Positions 32,301 to 43,303 of a stretch of DNA of 64,000 bases are shown here, one piece after another. The position numbers were made by a program, and so were the translations under genes. The stretch's first letter is position 1. Every line of letters begins with the position of its first letter. The stretch comes from Hansfordia pulvinata (Eukaryota > Ascomycota > Sordariomycetes > Xylariales). The notes beneath the pieces were generated by a model. The model did not search any database and was not told where the DNA came from. It saw nothing but the letters and a program-made list of their open reading frames with translations. The stretch lies in NCBI GenBank assembly GCA_006538405.1, contig BJKQ01000004.1, positions 434,001-498,000 on the forward strand, in the 5' to 3' direction.

Positions 32301-35300
32301 ATGCAGAGAGGCGCGTTGCAAGTCGTCAAGATCGTCTCGAGGCAGGGATGCTAGCAGTCTCGGGTCAGGGCTTGGCTTATTCATAAATGCTTTAAAAAAA
32401 AAAGAAAGAAAGAAAGAAGAAGAGACATGTATGCCCCACATGCAGGAGCATCGTAGAGTGTACCTGGGAAGGGATGGCCATGGCAGGTTGCAGTGGATCA
32501 GCTGGACCGGCCAAGGCTGGAAATGGTATATCAGATCGAACAGAGGGGAACGGAGAGGTGTAAGACCAGAGCAAAGTCGAAAGTAAAGACCTGCCCCCTA
32601 CCATGGAATCATCAGCGGCGTGCCTATGGACTGGAGCCTGTTTCTCTAAAGCGTGTTCCAAAGGGGGTCACTTGCGAACAGACCTGCTTCGCCACGGAAT
32701 ACCTAGCACAGGAGACTGAATTCGAGACTGACCGCTGTATGCGGCCTCATCCCTCGCAAACGGGCAGAACCGGGCCAGAGTCGCCAGCTTGCGAGCGCCG
32801 CTGCTTCGCCCGGAAGCTTCCAGAGGGTTGAGGGGAACACGCAGCCACCTCACTCACTCCTTATGAGCACGTCTCCCGCAGGCCTCCCATCGCTATCCCC
32901 TCTTTCTTGGACGGCCGTTTGGCGTCAGGCAGACGTGCAGCAAGATCGGGCATTCTTGTGTCATGATGTGTTGTCATCGGCCCGGGGAGGGGTAGGTTCT
33001 CCTGCGTACATTTCTAGGCGTATTTGCCTACTCGTACGCAGTACGTAGGTCCGCATGTCTGGATGTACACCAGTCAGCCCTAAAAATCGAACCTGGTTCT
33101 TTGGCTGGCTGGCTCGGGGCGCACTGCCTGGGACCTGGCTCGTCAGTGAACCGGTACCTCTGCTTCTGTCCCAGCCTCCCCTTCTCTTCTTTTTGTACCT
33201 TCTTCTTCTTCTTCTTCAATGTTTCTCCTTTTCTTTCCACAACCCCTTTCGTGCTCGCGCCGCGGGCGGCAAACGGGGGAGAAACCCCCTCCCTGGTACC
33301 CTGGGTGCAAGTATGAAATCGGGAAAAAATGTGTCGGGGCACTCGCAGAGTGTGCTAGACCCCAGACTTTACCGTTCTGCGCCTAGACAACGGGGCCGTT
33401 GCTCGATTGTGTGTCCCCTTCGGTCCATTCCAATCCCTGCCCTTCTCGAAATCTGCACGAAATCATGCCAACTAGAGCCGAGGTGGGGCCCCCCTCCCCT
33501 CCCAATCCCGTGTCTATTCTGTATCGGGCCACTGATGAGTTGTGGTTCTCGTGCTCTCCGCTCGTCGTTATCTTGGGATATCGGAGAACGAAGCGCTGGA
33601 CTCTTTCTTTTGTTCTGTTTCCTTCCCGGTCTTCGCGGGGTGGCGCCGACGCTACGGCACCAAGTCATCAGTCGACTGATAGCCATGGGCTGCCGTCTAG
33701 CGACTTACGCGTAGACCTCCACGCACCATCACCATCGGCCGGTTGTGGCACCCCTCAGGCCACCCTTCTCTTCACACTCTCTTGCCTTGTAACGTCCGCG
33801 GTACGGGGAGGTAGGGAGGCAGGTCCATGATGGGAAAGCCATCATCTGCTCCACGTTGACCCAGGCCCGTTACGGGCTTTTGGCGAATTCCCATTGGGCG
33901 AAAATGTCGGCAGCGAGTCGGCTGGTTGGTTGAGTAGGGGAGACGGGGGCAAGGAAAGGGAAGGGAGGACGTGGGGGGGCATCAATGGGGGATCCCAGTA
34001 GCAGTAGCAATCGTAGCGACAGAGCAACGTTGTAAGCTGGCCAATTGCCCTGGCCTCACCTGTGCTGATGAGCGGACAGGGTCTGGTCTGGTCTTGCCCC
34101 TCGATCGACCACCACATCCCTGTCTCCCAAGCGACAAATCCGTTCGTGTAGTAAGGTGCCGTGGCCTGTCCCGGTATAATCAGAGACCCAGCCGCGACTT
34201 CACCCCGCGCTCCGTGCCTATCCGCGCGCAACCCAACCCCGTGAGCCTCTCTCTGCCTAGCCCCTGACGTATTAGTCTGGAATTCCACATTTTCCGAAAA
34301 GCAGGCAGACAGTCAGGGAGGCAGTGATGAGTCAAACGAAGCCCTTTGAGCAGGCCCTTCGGCCAGCCTTTATAATTCGACTGCTGAATCGGGATTGGGC
34401 ATCTATCGCCTTCGCCAGGGTCGAGTCTGTCGGGCCCCAACTGCGCCGGTCAGGCCCCTCCCGCGGTTTCCAGGCTTTCTGCCGATACACAGGGCGAGGA
34501 CGGGGAAAGAAGGCGATCGGATTGGATGATCCCGGGCGGGGAGGGGTGGCGGACGTGATTGGGCGGATGCAGAGCAGGACATCAGGCCCGGCCTACTCCG
34601 TAAAAAAAGGCGACGGATGCCTCTGCCGGTCCAAACAGAACCCTCCACGAGAACCCAGGTGCCCTTTCCCACAATTCCGGATGGGGCCCTGGCGATTGCG
34701 CCGCCCGTACCTAGAATCTCAAACATGATGAGCTGGCCGACGACGTGGTCCGCCGCCACAGGTCCTCTCTGTCCCGATCGGCAAGGGGCGTCATTGGGGA
34801 CCCTGTGCGCGGGAGCCTCTCTCGTTCTCGTTCCCTGTCGTCCCATTCTTTCAAAGGAACGCTGCGGGTCTTCACGTGAAAGTGAATGCGTACGGCAGTG
34901 ATGCGAACTGCCAAGGAAGGCTCTCCAAGCGTCGCGAACCATCCGATTCGGCATGAGAGGTCAACAGAACAGAATGGTGCTCCGCGGCCCGGGCTTTTCG
35001 GCTCTGTTTTCAGGCGTCGAAAAGGGGGAGGGCAGGGCAGGGCATCGCTGATCTCGGCGACGGGCAAGGAAATAACGGATGCTGCAATTAGCGACCGATG
35101 CCCCCCCCCCCGGCTTCCAGGTCGCATCCGGGGAGTTGTCAGAGAAGCCAGAACGCTGCCACGTCGACTCGGCCAACGTGTCTGCTGACGAGTAGCAGCC
35201 TAAAGTGTCCGAATTGCAAGGCGTCTCTAACGTAACGGGTTAGCAGAGCTGTGATCGTCAGTCGTTCTCCAGCTCCCCGGCGGCGGGGCCATTTACCAAT

Positions 35301-37032
35301 GAAGCCGTAGGGCGGTCTTTCTCTGTTTCTTTATTTCAGCCCTTTTGGCTTTTCTTTTCCGTTACAGTCGGGATCAGCGCTCTGTTGTCGGATTGGGAAT
35401 CCACAAGTAACCTTACCCGTAGGAGGATGGCAGTAGCGGTGGGTTAGCGAGTGGACAGGCATGTCGAGCATAGAATAGACCGAATGATGAATGTCGGAGC
35501 GTGAGGCTATCGAGTTGTATTGGGAGAAATTTCTGATTGACCATGGCCGACAGTGCTGTTTCCTTATCCATGGATACCTAAGGTAAGTACACGTATCTTT
35601 TGCTATTAAACTGTACATGTAGGCAGGAGCGACCTGCCACACTGCATGTACCCAGGTATTCGCGCTTCCATCGGATCGTGAAAAGAGGCAATCGCGTGTG
35701 GGCCCTCTGATGAGCGGGGGAACGCCTGGTTTGGTGTTGTTGCTTCCAGCACCATCTCTGGACGTACCTATCTGGAATAGAACACCGCCTCCTCTTTACA
35801 ACACCGGGTAAAGTCTGCAAATCGGGTCAACTCTTCTCAACGCACCAATGCGAGCCTATGCAGCGAACGTCACACAGGTTGGGGGCTCGCGTCAAGAACG
35901 CCTGGCCCCTTTATCTAACAGGCCGAACAACGCAGCAGCCGACCCGCCCTGCGCTTGTGAGTTGGCAAAAGCTCGATGGTAAGAGGGTCGAGACAGCTTC
36001 TTGCCTTGCCGCATCCCATCCCATGCAGATCCGTCAATCTCCGTGCGAATAATCAAGGTTTCAAACGTGTCGGGAACACCACGCTGCGGAAGTATTGGGT
36101 ATGGACGGCCCCTTACCATTTCATCGCGGAACGGGGGTCAACGGACGAGGACAAACGCGGCAGGGAGCTCGCCGCGTTTCGAGAATCCCCGATGTCGCGA
36201 GACATCCCAACGCGTACACGTAGCACAAGCCGACAAGCCCACATACCATTCCGGCCACCACGGATGCGGCAGACCATGACGACGGTAACGGCTGATGAGG
36301 ATGATTGTTTGTTTCCTTGTCGCGCGGGAGGCCACATTCTTGCCGGAGAATAGGGGCGCATGCAGAGCTGGCGTTTGCAGTGCGCGGCGAGCCTTGTATT
36401 TGTTCTCTTGCTTTCTCCCGGCGGTGAATGTTCTACTGCTAGCGGTCTAGAGGTTATGCCCGGCGAGTGCCCGAGAGCGCGGGGAACATCGAACCTGTTG
36501 ATTCTCCCCTTAGCCAAAGACTGTGCAACGGAAACCAAACGCCGACGCACGCGCGACATCAAGCATGCGCCAGCCAGTGCGTTGAGCTTCGCAGGCAGGC
36601 TGCCATTGGAAGACTCGTCACACTTACACTTGACAGGCAGCGGTGGCCGCACGTCACCCGCAGTCACACCACCGACGAGACTGCGCGTCGATGGAATGCG
36701 CCGGCGGTGGGGTTAGTCAGCATCTTGTAAGATATCCCGGCATCCGGCGATCCAATGGCGGCGCTGTCAAGGCCGGCCACGTACTTGCACTCTCACAAAC
36801 TCAAGCAGGTGGGGTGAACCGATTCTAAGCCATAAGCCGCCATCTATAGAGAATCCCCGTCAAGCTCATGCTTCCGACTACTTGCCGCCGTCGTCCCTGG
36901 AGCATACCGGGTTTGGTGCCTCGCACCTGTTTGGCGAGTCACGGTATCGGTGGTCTGCCTCTGTTCTTTCGGGACAAAAACGATGGCTGCCTCATGACAA
37001 ACTTGGAGAAAAGGGTCCCGGTATCGTCTTCC
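29374..37032. other. 7.7 kb interval without a supported gene
   Basis: The longest gene-free stretch in the window, yet not AT-rich. Homopolymers (poly-G at about 29411-29419 and 29550-29566), CT-rich tracts (31220-31265, 33205-33225), a 9-bp repeat of GTGATAGGG type at 29821-29851 and CGAGTACTCG at 31640-31649 are the only distinct features. ORFs of 100-220 codons (for example 30439-30915, 33055-33714 and 34403-34954) have no family motif and biased, low-complexity composition. The first 500 bp are probably KXD1 promoter and leader. Whether a non-coding transcript or decayed gene lies here cannot be told. Confidence 0.5.
31640..31649. repeat. Dispersed palindrome CGAGTACTCG, copy 3
   Basis: Third exact copy, inside the 7.7 kb gene-free interval. 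Confidence 0.6.
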
Positions 37033-38271
37033 CTACCCAAACACCTTGAGGAAGCCCCAAATCCCGATGCCGCTCAGGACCGGAATTGTCAGGTTGTCGT
37101 CCAAGCCAAAAATATCGACGACCTCGCTGGCGGCGGCGGCGAATCCAGACCACGCACTCAGGAGGCCCACGGCCACGGGGCCGCTGACTGTCGCTGCCGA
37201 CTCGGGCAGCCCCAGGTTCTCCGTCACGAACTTGGGCAGGCTCAGCGAGCCCTGGAACTGGAACGGGTGGTGCTCGTCACCCGCGAAAGGGCCGGTCAGA
37301 GGCGCGAGGTGGCCCCAGAACCAACCGGCCGTGGCCACGCCAACGGCGAAAGCAGCCAGGGATCCGGCCAAGGACTTCCCCCGTCGGAGCCTGGGGGTGT
37401 ACCTCCCGTACAGCCTGCCAAAGGTGCTGGCGGCCGTGTCGCACCAGCTGAGCAGCATGACGGAGACGACAGCGACGTCCTTGGGCAGGAAGTAGAGGAC
37501 GGCCCAGGCGCCCAGGAGGTAGAAGATGACGCCATTCCACCCGGCGTACTCGCTCTCGCGCATCAAGGCCCCGAGGTATCGGACGAAGCAGGTGTTGACC
37601 AACGCGTATCGGTGGCGGAGCAAGTCGGTGGTGGCGGTGGGGACGAGAAGGGCTACGAGGACAGGCGTGACGGAAGAAGTCTGGTATCCGCTCACGTACA
37701 GCCAGTATACGACAAAGCCGATGGACACATGCAGAACTTTCCTGGGTACCTCGTGCTTATGGATGAAGGTTCGGAAATGTCGGTGTATCGGGATGAGACC
37801 AAGCGGGCTTGGGCTCCGGCTGAAATCGCGCCAGCTCCATCCGCTCGTCTGGGAGGACGGCGGCGCCAGTCGGCCGTCCTCCTTCGGGGATGCGGTGGTG
37901 TCACCCGAGCGAGGTTGTTCGCTGCTTTCGCCTTGCTTATGTTTTCCATCGTCGCGGGCGCTCGTCTGATTCGATCTCGATGCCGCCTTGGGCGCTGACT
38001 TGGCTGAGGTGAGGCTACTGACGGCGCGGGTCTTCATGGGGCTTCGGGATCGCGACCGAGCCCGCCGCAGCTCCGGGTCGGCTTCTTCGTCGGCGCTTTC
38101 GTGGATGGGGGCCTGGGGCGGCAGGCTGGGGGTGCCGCGGCGCCTGGCGGCGGAGCGGGTGACGGGGCCGAAGTAGGAGCCGTCCGAGTCCTCGACAATG
38201 TCGGAGGGCGTGGGGCTCGGGGAGATGACGCGGGGCACCGCGGGCACCGCGGGGCGCGCTTGTGACGCCAT
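37033..38271 (-). CDS. DGK1: CTP-dependent diacylglycerol kinase
   Basis: ER-membrane enzyme that phosphorylates diacylglycerol to phosphatidate using CTP and so counters the lipin PAH1, controlling membrane lipid supply. Single exon, 412 residues. The first 155 residues are disordered, Ser/Pro-rich and basic. The catalytic part starts with HEVPRKVLHVSIGFVVYWL and contains several membrane segments, FLPKDVAVVSVMLLSWCDTA, STFGRLYGRYTPRLRRGKSL (the CTP-transferase-like motif also seen in dolichol kinase), a loop with hydrophobic LSLPKFVTENLGLPES, and a final hydrophobic segment. Length is greater than the yeast enzyme because of the N-terminal extension. Reading frame intact. Dolichol kinase is less likely, as the protein is short with few membrane spans. 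Confidence 0.88.
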   Translation of the reverse strand: MASQARPAVPAVPRVISPSPTPSDIVEDSDGSYFGPVTRSAARRRGTPSLPPQAPIHESADEEADPELRRARSRSRSPMKTRAVSSLTSAKSAPKAASRSNQTSARDDGKHKQGESSEQPRSGDTTASPKEDGRLAPPSSQTSGWSWRDFSRSPSPLGLIPIHRHFRTFIHKHEVPRKVLHVSIGFVVYWLYVSGYQTSSVTPVLVALLVPTATTDLLRHRYALVNTCFVRYLGALMRESEYAGWNGVIFYLLGAWAVLYFLPKDVAVVSVMLLSWCDTAASTFGRLYGRYTPRLRRGKSLAGSLAAFAVGVATAGWFWGHLAPLTGPFAGDEHHPFQFQGSLSLPKFVTENLGLPESAATVSGPVAVGLLSAWSGFAAAASEVVDIFGLDDNLTIPVLSGIGIWGFLKVFG

Positions 38272-38667
38272 AGTGCAAGAGAAAAGGGTAGGGCAGATTG
38301 AGCGTGGGGAGCGCCAGCGATGGGTGAGGTAGTCAAGGGACAGAGGTAGAGCCGTTCTCTTTCATGGCGGGGCGCGAGACTGTGTGTATCATGGGGGAGG
38401 CAGAAGGGCAAGCGACGGCGCAGACTCCAGATAATGCGACCGGTAGGGCTGAGATGGGATTCGACTCCAGAGCGGCGGCGGGAGGGCGGCTGAGCAGGGC
38501 TGATCTACTCCGGATTGAGCGCGGGACTCTCACGCCAGGAAGGTCCTCAAGAGGCGGACTGGTCTGAGGACTGTCCGCGCGGCGGTCGTGGGGTGAGGAG
38601 GCAGCACGACTTTGGAATTGTTATCAATCGGAGGAGGCCATGGCGGACGACATGGCTGGCGGTTGTG

Positions 38668-38698
<31 letters not shown>

Positions 38699-39197
38699 GC
38701 GAGCGGGACTGGGACTGGGACTGAAATTGGTCACGATGGAGCGGGACGGCTAGCCCGGTCAGGTGGCGGTGGACGGTCGTGTGCACGGTGACTCTTGGTT
38801 TGGTGGGACGCGGCTTCGTCATAAGCCACGCCTGTTTGGTCTACATAGAGGTCAGCTGGTGCTGTGTCCAGTCTGGTTCGGGTTGCTGGTGCTTGCTTTA
38901 CTTGCATAGGTCTTGGCAAGTGCATACGTTCATGCTAGCACAGGGGGGTTGCTGGAATGCGAGTATCGCACATCTCAACATGTCTGGTGCTTTCAACAAC
39001 ACGGTCATTCGCCTGAAGTATAACATCAAAGTCCCATCGTCAAGATCTCTCCCACCTAGGCGGACGAAGGCTGCGGCTTCTCTCTGGCTACACATCATTG
39101 AACTTTTCAACATGTCCGTACTAACGTTACAATGCCTTTCTTACAGCAATTGATAGCAAGTTCGGCAAGCTGATAGACGTCTCCCTTGAATCCCAAA
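38272..39197. other. Intergenic, nothing recognised
   Basis: DGK1 promoter and the 3' flank of the phosphate transporter gene. A GGCGTC-type short repeat lies at about 38671-38699. Confidence 0.45.
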
Positions 39198-41609
39198 TCA
39201 GTATCTCCCCCGCGGGTCACCAATGTCAGTCTCTCCTACCCCGTCCTCATAGAATGGACGATTCACTAGGGGCTGAATGCCGCCGTCGACGACCATCTCG
39301 GGGTGAGGCTCGGGAGCTGTCGTTGTCCCGAGCCCACCCAGAGGGCTTTGCTCCTGTCGCGGCCGCCTCCGCATCAGCCGGCGCAGGTTCCGCCTCGCAC
39401 CCAGCATCTGGCCTCTGCCCGGATTCTTGTCAATGTCCGGCAGCGACCTGTTGACAAGCTTGAGCATCCCGCAAAACGTCGCTTCGGCCCCCTCTTCGCC
39501 GCTGAGGCCGTGGCCGTGGCCGGTCGTGGACGCGTCGTCGTCGTCGCCGTCGTCGATCGGCGCCCGCCCCCCATTTACCTCCCCCTCCTCCTCCTCCGTC
39601 GCCGCCGTCTTGGCCCCGCGTGGGTACTGAACCTCGGGGATCCACACCCACGTCACGGCCGCGCCGGCGAGCATCAACGGGCTCATCGCAAGGAGGAGGA
39701 CTCCGAGCCCCGTCCGCAATCGCTCGGCGTTGTCGCTGCCGCCACCGCCGTTCGGCCCTTCTACCGGGCTGTAGTACACGGCCAGTGAGAGGACGAGCTG
39801 TATGACAACAGCGCCCAGCTTGCCCGCGGCGGCAGCCAGGCCGTAGAAGGTGGCCCGACGCTGCGTGGCGAACAGCTCCGCGGGTAAGATGAAGGTCATG
39901 GTGTTGGGGCCCAGGTTGAAGAGCAGCTGCGAGAGGACGTACAGGGTGACGGTCAGGGCGTGCTCGGGTGAGCGAAAGGCAGTGAAGAAGGTGGCGCCGT
40001 TGACGGCGAACAGGGCGGCCAGAGCGACGAAGGTGCCGCCCATCCAAGCAGTGCGGGGGACGTAATCGACGGCCCACAGGGCGAGGAGGCTGCCGGGCAG
40101 CGCCCCCGTCGAGATGGTCTGCATGTTGCGAAGGCAATTTTCGCGCAGCATGTCGTAAATGGTGATTTCGGGCTGGGCCGGGTCTGTAGACCATCCGGCG
40201 CCGCTGCAGAGCCTGGAGCCTGCGCCGTCAGGCTGCAATTGCTCCGCAGCCGCGGGTTCGAGGGGCCCAGAGATGTAGATGTTGGCCATGGTCTTGGGAT
40301 TGTCTAGGCCGATACCGTAGTAAGCCACATCGAGGATGAACCAGGTTGCGCAGATCCCCACGAGGGCCTTCCAGCGGCCCTTTTCCGACAAGTAGGACCT
40401 AGTATCCTGCAGGTATCGGGCGAACGAGGCCCAGCCGCCTCTGGGGTCCTGTTCCTGGCCAAAAGACGAATGGCCGTTGTCGTCGCCGAAATCGCCGTCG
40501 CCTATGTGTCCAGTGGGCTGCAAGATCAAGCCTGGGTTGTAGACGCGGCCGGCAGTCTCGACGGCGCGCCCGACGGAGCCAGTGGCGGCGAGATAGTAGG
40601 GGGTCTCGGGGATGATGCGTCTGATGAAAAGCGAAGCGAGCGCGGGGATGGCACCGATGCCGATGATGGTCCTCCACACCGAGTCGATGACGCGCTCGGA
40701 GCGCTCTGAGCCCTCACCGTCACCGTTCGGGTGGGGAATTTGCCAGTCAGGGTGATCTGGAGGCATGCCGTTGGCGATGCTGATGCCGTGCAGGATGGCG
40801 AGGCCGAAGCCGTATGCTGCGAGCTGGCCGACGGCCTGCATAAGGAAGACAGCTGCCATTATGCGACCGCGAGACTTGGTGGAGGACCACTCCGCCGCGA
40901 TTATGGCTGATAGGGGATACTAGCTCGGAAGAGGAGACAAACCAGTCACTTAAGTCAGTCTCTGGGAGCAGGCACGTAGGCCAGGGGCCAGGATTTCTTC
41001 TTCAATCTGGTTTCACTCACCTCGGCGCCGATGCCAATGCCGAGGATGAACCTCCAGAAGCCGACCCAGCCGTAAATGTCCATGGAGTTCGAGTAGCCGG
41101 TTGAGGCGGTGGTCATGCCGAGGGTGGCGAGGACGACGATGCCGAGCTCGAGGCCGTAGACGGACTTTCGGCCATAGATGTCGGCGAGAACGCCGAAGAG
41201 CAGCATGCCGACGATGGTTCCGAGCAGCGTGGTCAGGGTGATGAGCAGCGTGGAGGCGGCGGCGGTGCCGCAGGCGGTGGCGTGGTGAGGGTAAACGTAG
41301 TTGATGGCCGGGCTGATAACGTTGACGGCGAAGATGCTGTAGGAGGCAGTGAAGAAGCCCGAGGCGGCGACAAGCCACACGCGCCAGTGCGGTTCGTCGA
41401 GGCCGGCCTGGTCGAGGACAGACTGCACGGCGCCCTCGGGGTTGTTAGGGTCCTGTTCGGGTGTCAGTCCTGTACCCATATGATGATTCTATTTCTGGCT
41501 CTTTAGCCCCTCGTCGACAGGGGAAGACACTTACATAGTAGGCGATCTCCTCCTGGATACGCTGCGCCTGCGCTCGCTGTCGGGAAAAGTAAGAGAAGTA
41601 GGTACGCAT
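39198..41609 (-). CDS. Inorganic phosphate:H+ symporter (PHO84-type MFS)
   Basis: Major facilitator superfamily transporter of the phosphate:H+ symporter group, plasma membrane. Exons on the minus strand: 41609-41535, 41452-41021 and 40919-39198; joins are in phase and total 742 residues. The first exon encodes MRTYFSYFSRQRAQAQRIQE. Family motifs: FFTASYSIFAVNVISP in helix 1, GVLADIYGRKSVYGLEL (MFS motif A), FRFILGIGIGAE continuing across the junction into YPLSAIIAAEWSS, then AAVFLMQAVGQL. A hydrophilic loop precedes IRRIIPETPYYL, and the second half has NLGPNTMTFILPAELF. An acidic, disordered C-terminal tail of about 130 residues is longer than usual. The gene is intact. Such transporters are usually induced by phosphate starvation; I did not identify a control site. 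Confidence 0.88.
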
Positions 41610-43303
41610 CGGAGAGGTGGCGCGGCAAAAGCCAGGCCAGACCGGTGCTCTGTCTGTCTTTGGTGGTTTGAAATATGATATCGTATGAAGGACGCGCTTG
41701 TGTGTGTCTCTCTCAGCGCGGCAAGACTAAGCGGAGATGAGATAGAGGATAGGTCATGGCCGAGGGAATATATAGTCGACCAGTCGACCTCGTGAGGCTG
41801 CCACTCCAAGCCACCGGCCGGGCACAGCCTCCTTACTCCTGTCAACCACGCAGAGATGTCGGTAGAGTTGCCCGGCTTCATGGCAGCCTGTCGAGTCTGC
41901 CTCAGGTCAGTATGCAAGCAGAGCGAGTCTAGAATCCCTTGCCGCTGCGCCCGGCCTTCAGCTCGAGTCGGTCACAACCCGGCCGATCGGCCATCAGGGC
42001 AAGCAGCCCACCCACCGCCCGGCGGCTCTCAGGGGGCGCGAGTGGCTTGACGGCGCTTTGCGAGAGGTGGGCCTCGGCCTCGTTGTGTCCGAGTGGGCTG
42101 AGCTGTCACGGGCTTGCGCCCCGAGCGGGTTGCCCCATCTCGCATGGTTGAGGTATAGGTGGACGTCGGCAGCGTCCGAAGCGGAGGTGAGGCCTTCACC
42201 GAGCAGGAGTCAAGGTGTGGCCATCCACATCAGTCACCTCCAAAAAACGGAGTGGGTACCAGAACTACCTTGTTGTCTGACACGGAAGTCGCCGCCATGG
42301 TCGCTCCTCCCCTCAACACCACATGCAAAGCCCGAGTGCCATGTATGCGGTACCTGTATGTGGGCAGTATCTTATGTAAGGTACGAGAGATTCCCCACGG
42401 GCTTGGTATGTCACTTACCTTAGGTAAGGTATATATATGTACCTCGGATACCTTATGGATGTAGTTTGGATGACGGGCAAACTGAAATCCGTCATCCCTG
42501 ATCTTCCATTTCCTTCATCGTACATCGGCGACGTGTTGACAATCAGCCACAGCTCGCCGTGAGCGTGAAAAAGCGACCCCAACGCATCCATCGTATCCAT
42601 CCTCGGCCATGACGAACGACGAGAGTCGTATGCAGCGCGGCCCGTTGGTGGTGATGACCGGACGACAGACAGTACCAGGGCGGGCATCCATCGCATCCAG
42701 GGGGCATGACGAAGCGACGCTGGCACACATCACCTGGGGCATCGCTTGCCCACTGTATTTCCCCAGGATGGCAGTCCGAGTCCCAAAGAGACGGAAACGT
42801 GCTCGAAGCGCCGCTATTGATTGGCCATACCGACATCGACCCTGATGCGGCTGGACCGCGCCATCGCGTCTGACCCCTGCAGAAAGGCTGACTGGCCTGC
42901 GAGAGCCAGTGCGGCCACAACCGCCAGTATAGTCAATACGAGTTCGTGTGTGTGTGTGTGTGCTAACACGCGCCGAGGCAGAAAAAAGGACGAAGGTCTC
43001 TTCGCCCTCCCACAGGGGATCTTCCCAGGCGGGACTCTGGGGAGGGGGCTCTGCGGCTCAACTGAGACCCCAACCTTATTCCCCTTCCCGTCGCCTCTTT
43101 TTATATCTTCTTACACATCTTGGTCATCTACCTTCCGAAGCCTGGCTGTACTGGAATACCGGACCTCCACTGGAGGCGAGCAGCGAGCCACGTGGGATCC
43201 ATCCGGCCGCAGTTGTTATCGACGAGGAACAAAGTCAATTCTTTCGCCCTAGACACTGTCTTGTATAACTCCGCCCTGTCTCGTTTCTCTCTCCCTGAGC
43301 CCC
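41610..43303. other. Intergenic; divergent promoter region
   Basis: Separates the phosphate transporter from the gene at 43304. Contains a TG repeat at about 42946-42962 and a TACCTTA/TAAGGTA palindrome near 42416-42430. No gene recognised. Confidence 0.5.

Noticed and set aside
33055..33714. 219-codon ORF in the gene-free interval
   Set aside because: Low-complexity composition, no motifs, no supporting splice or family signal.
37033..38271. Alternative call of dolichol kinase for the DGK1 gene
   Set aside because: Shared CTP-transferase motif, but too few membrane segments and too short for dolichol kinase.
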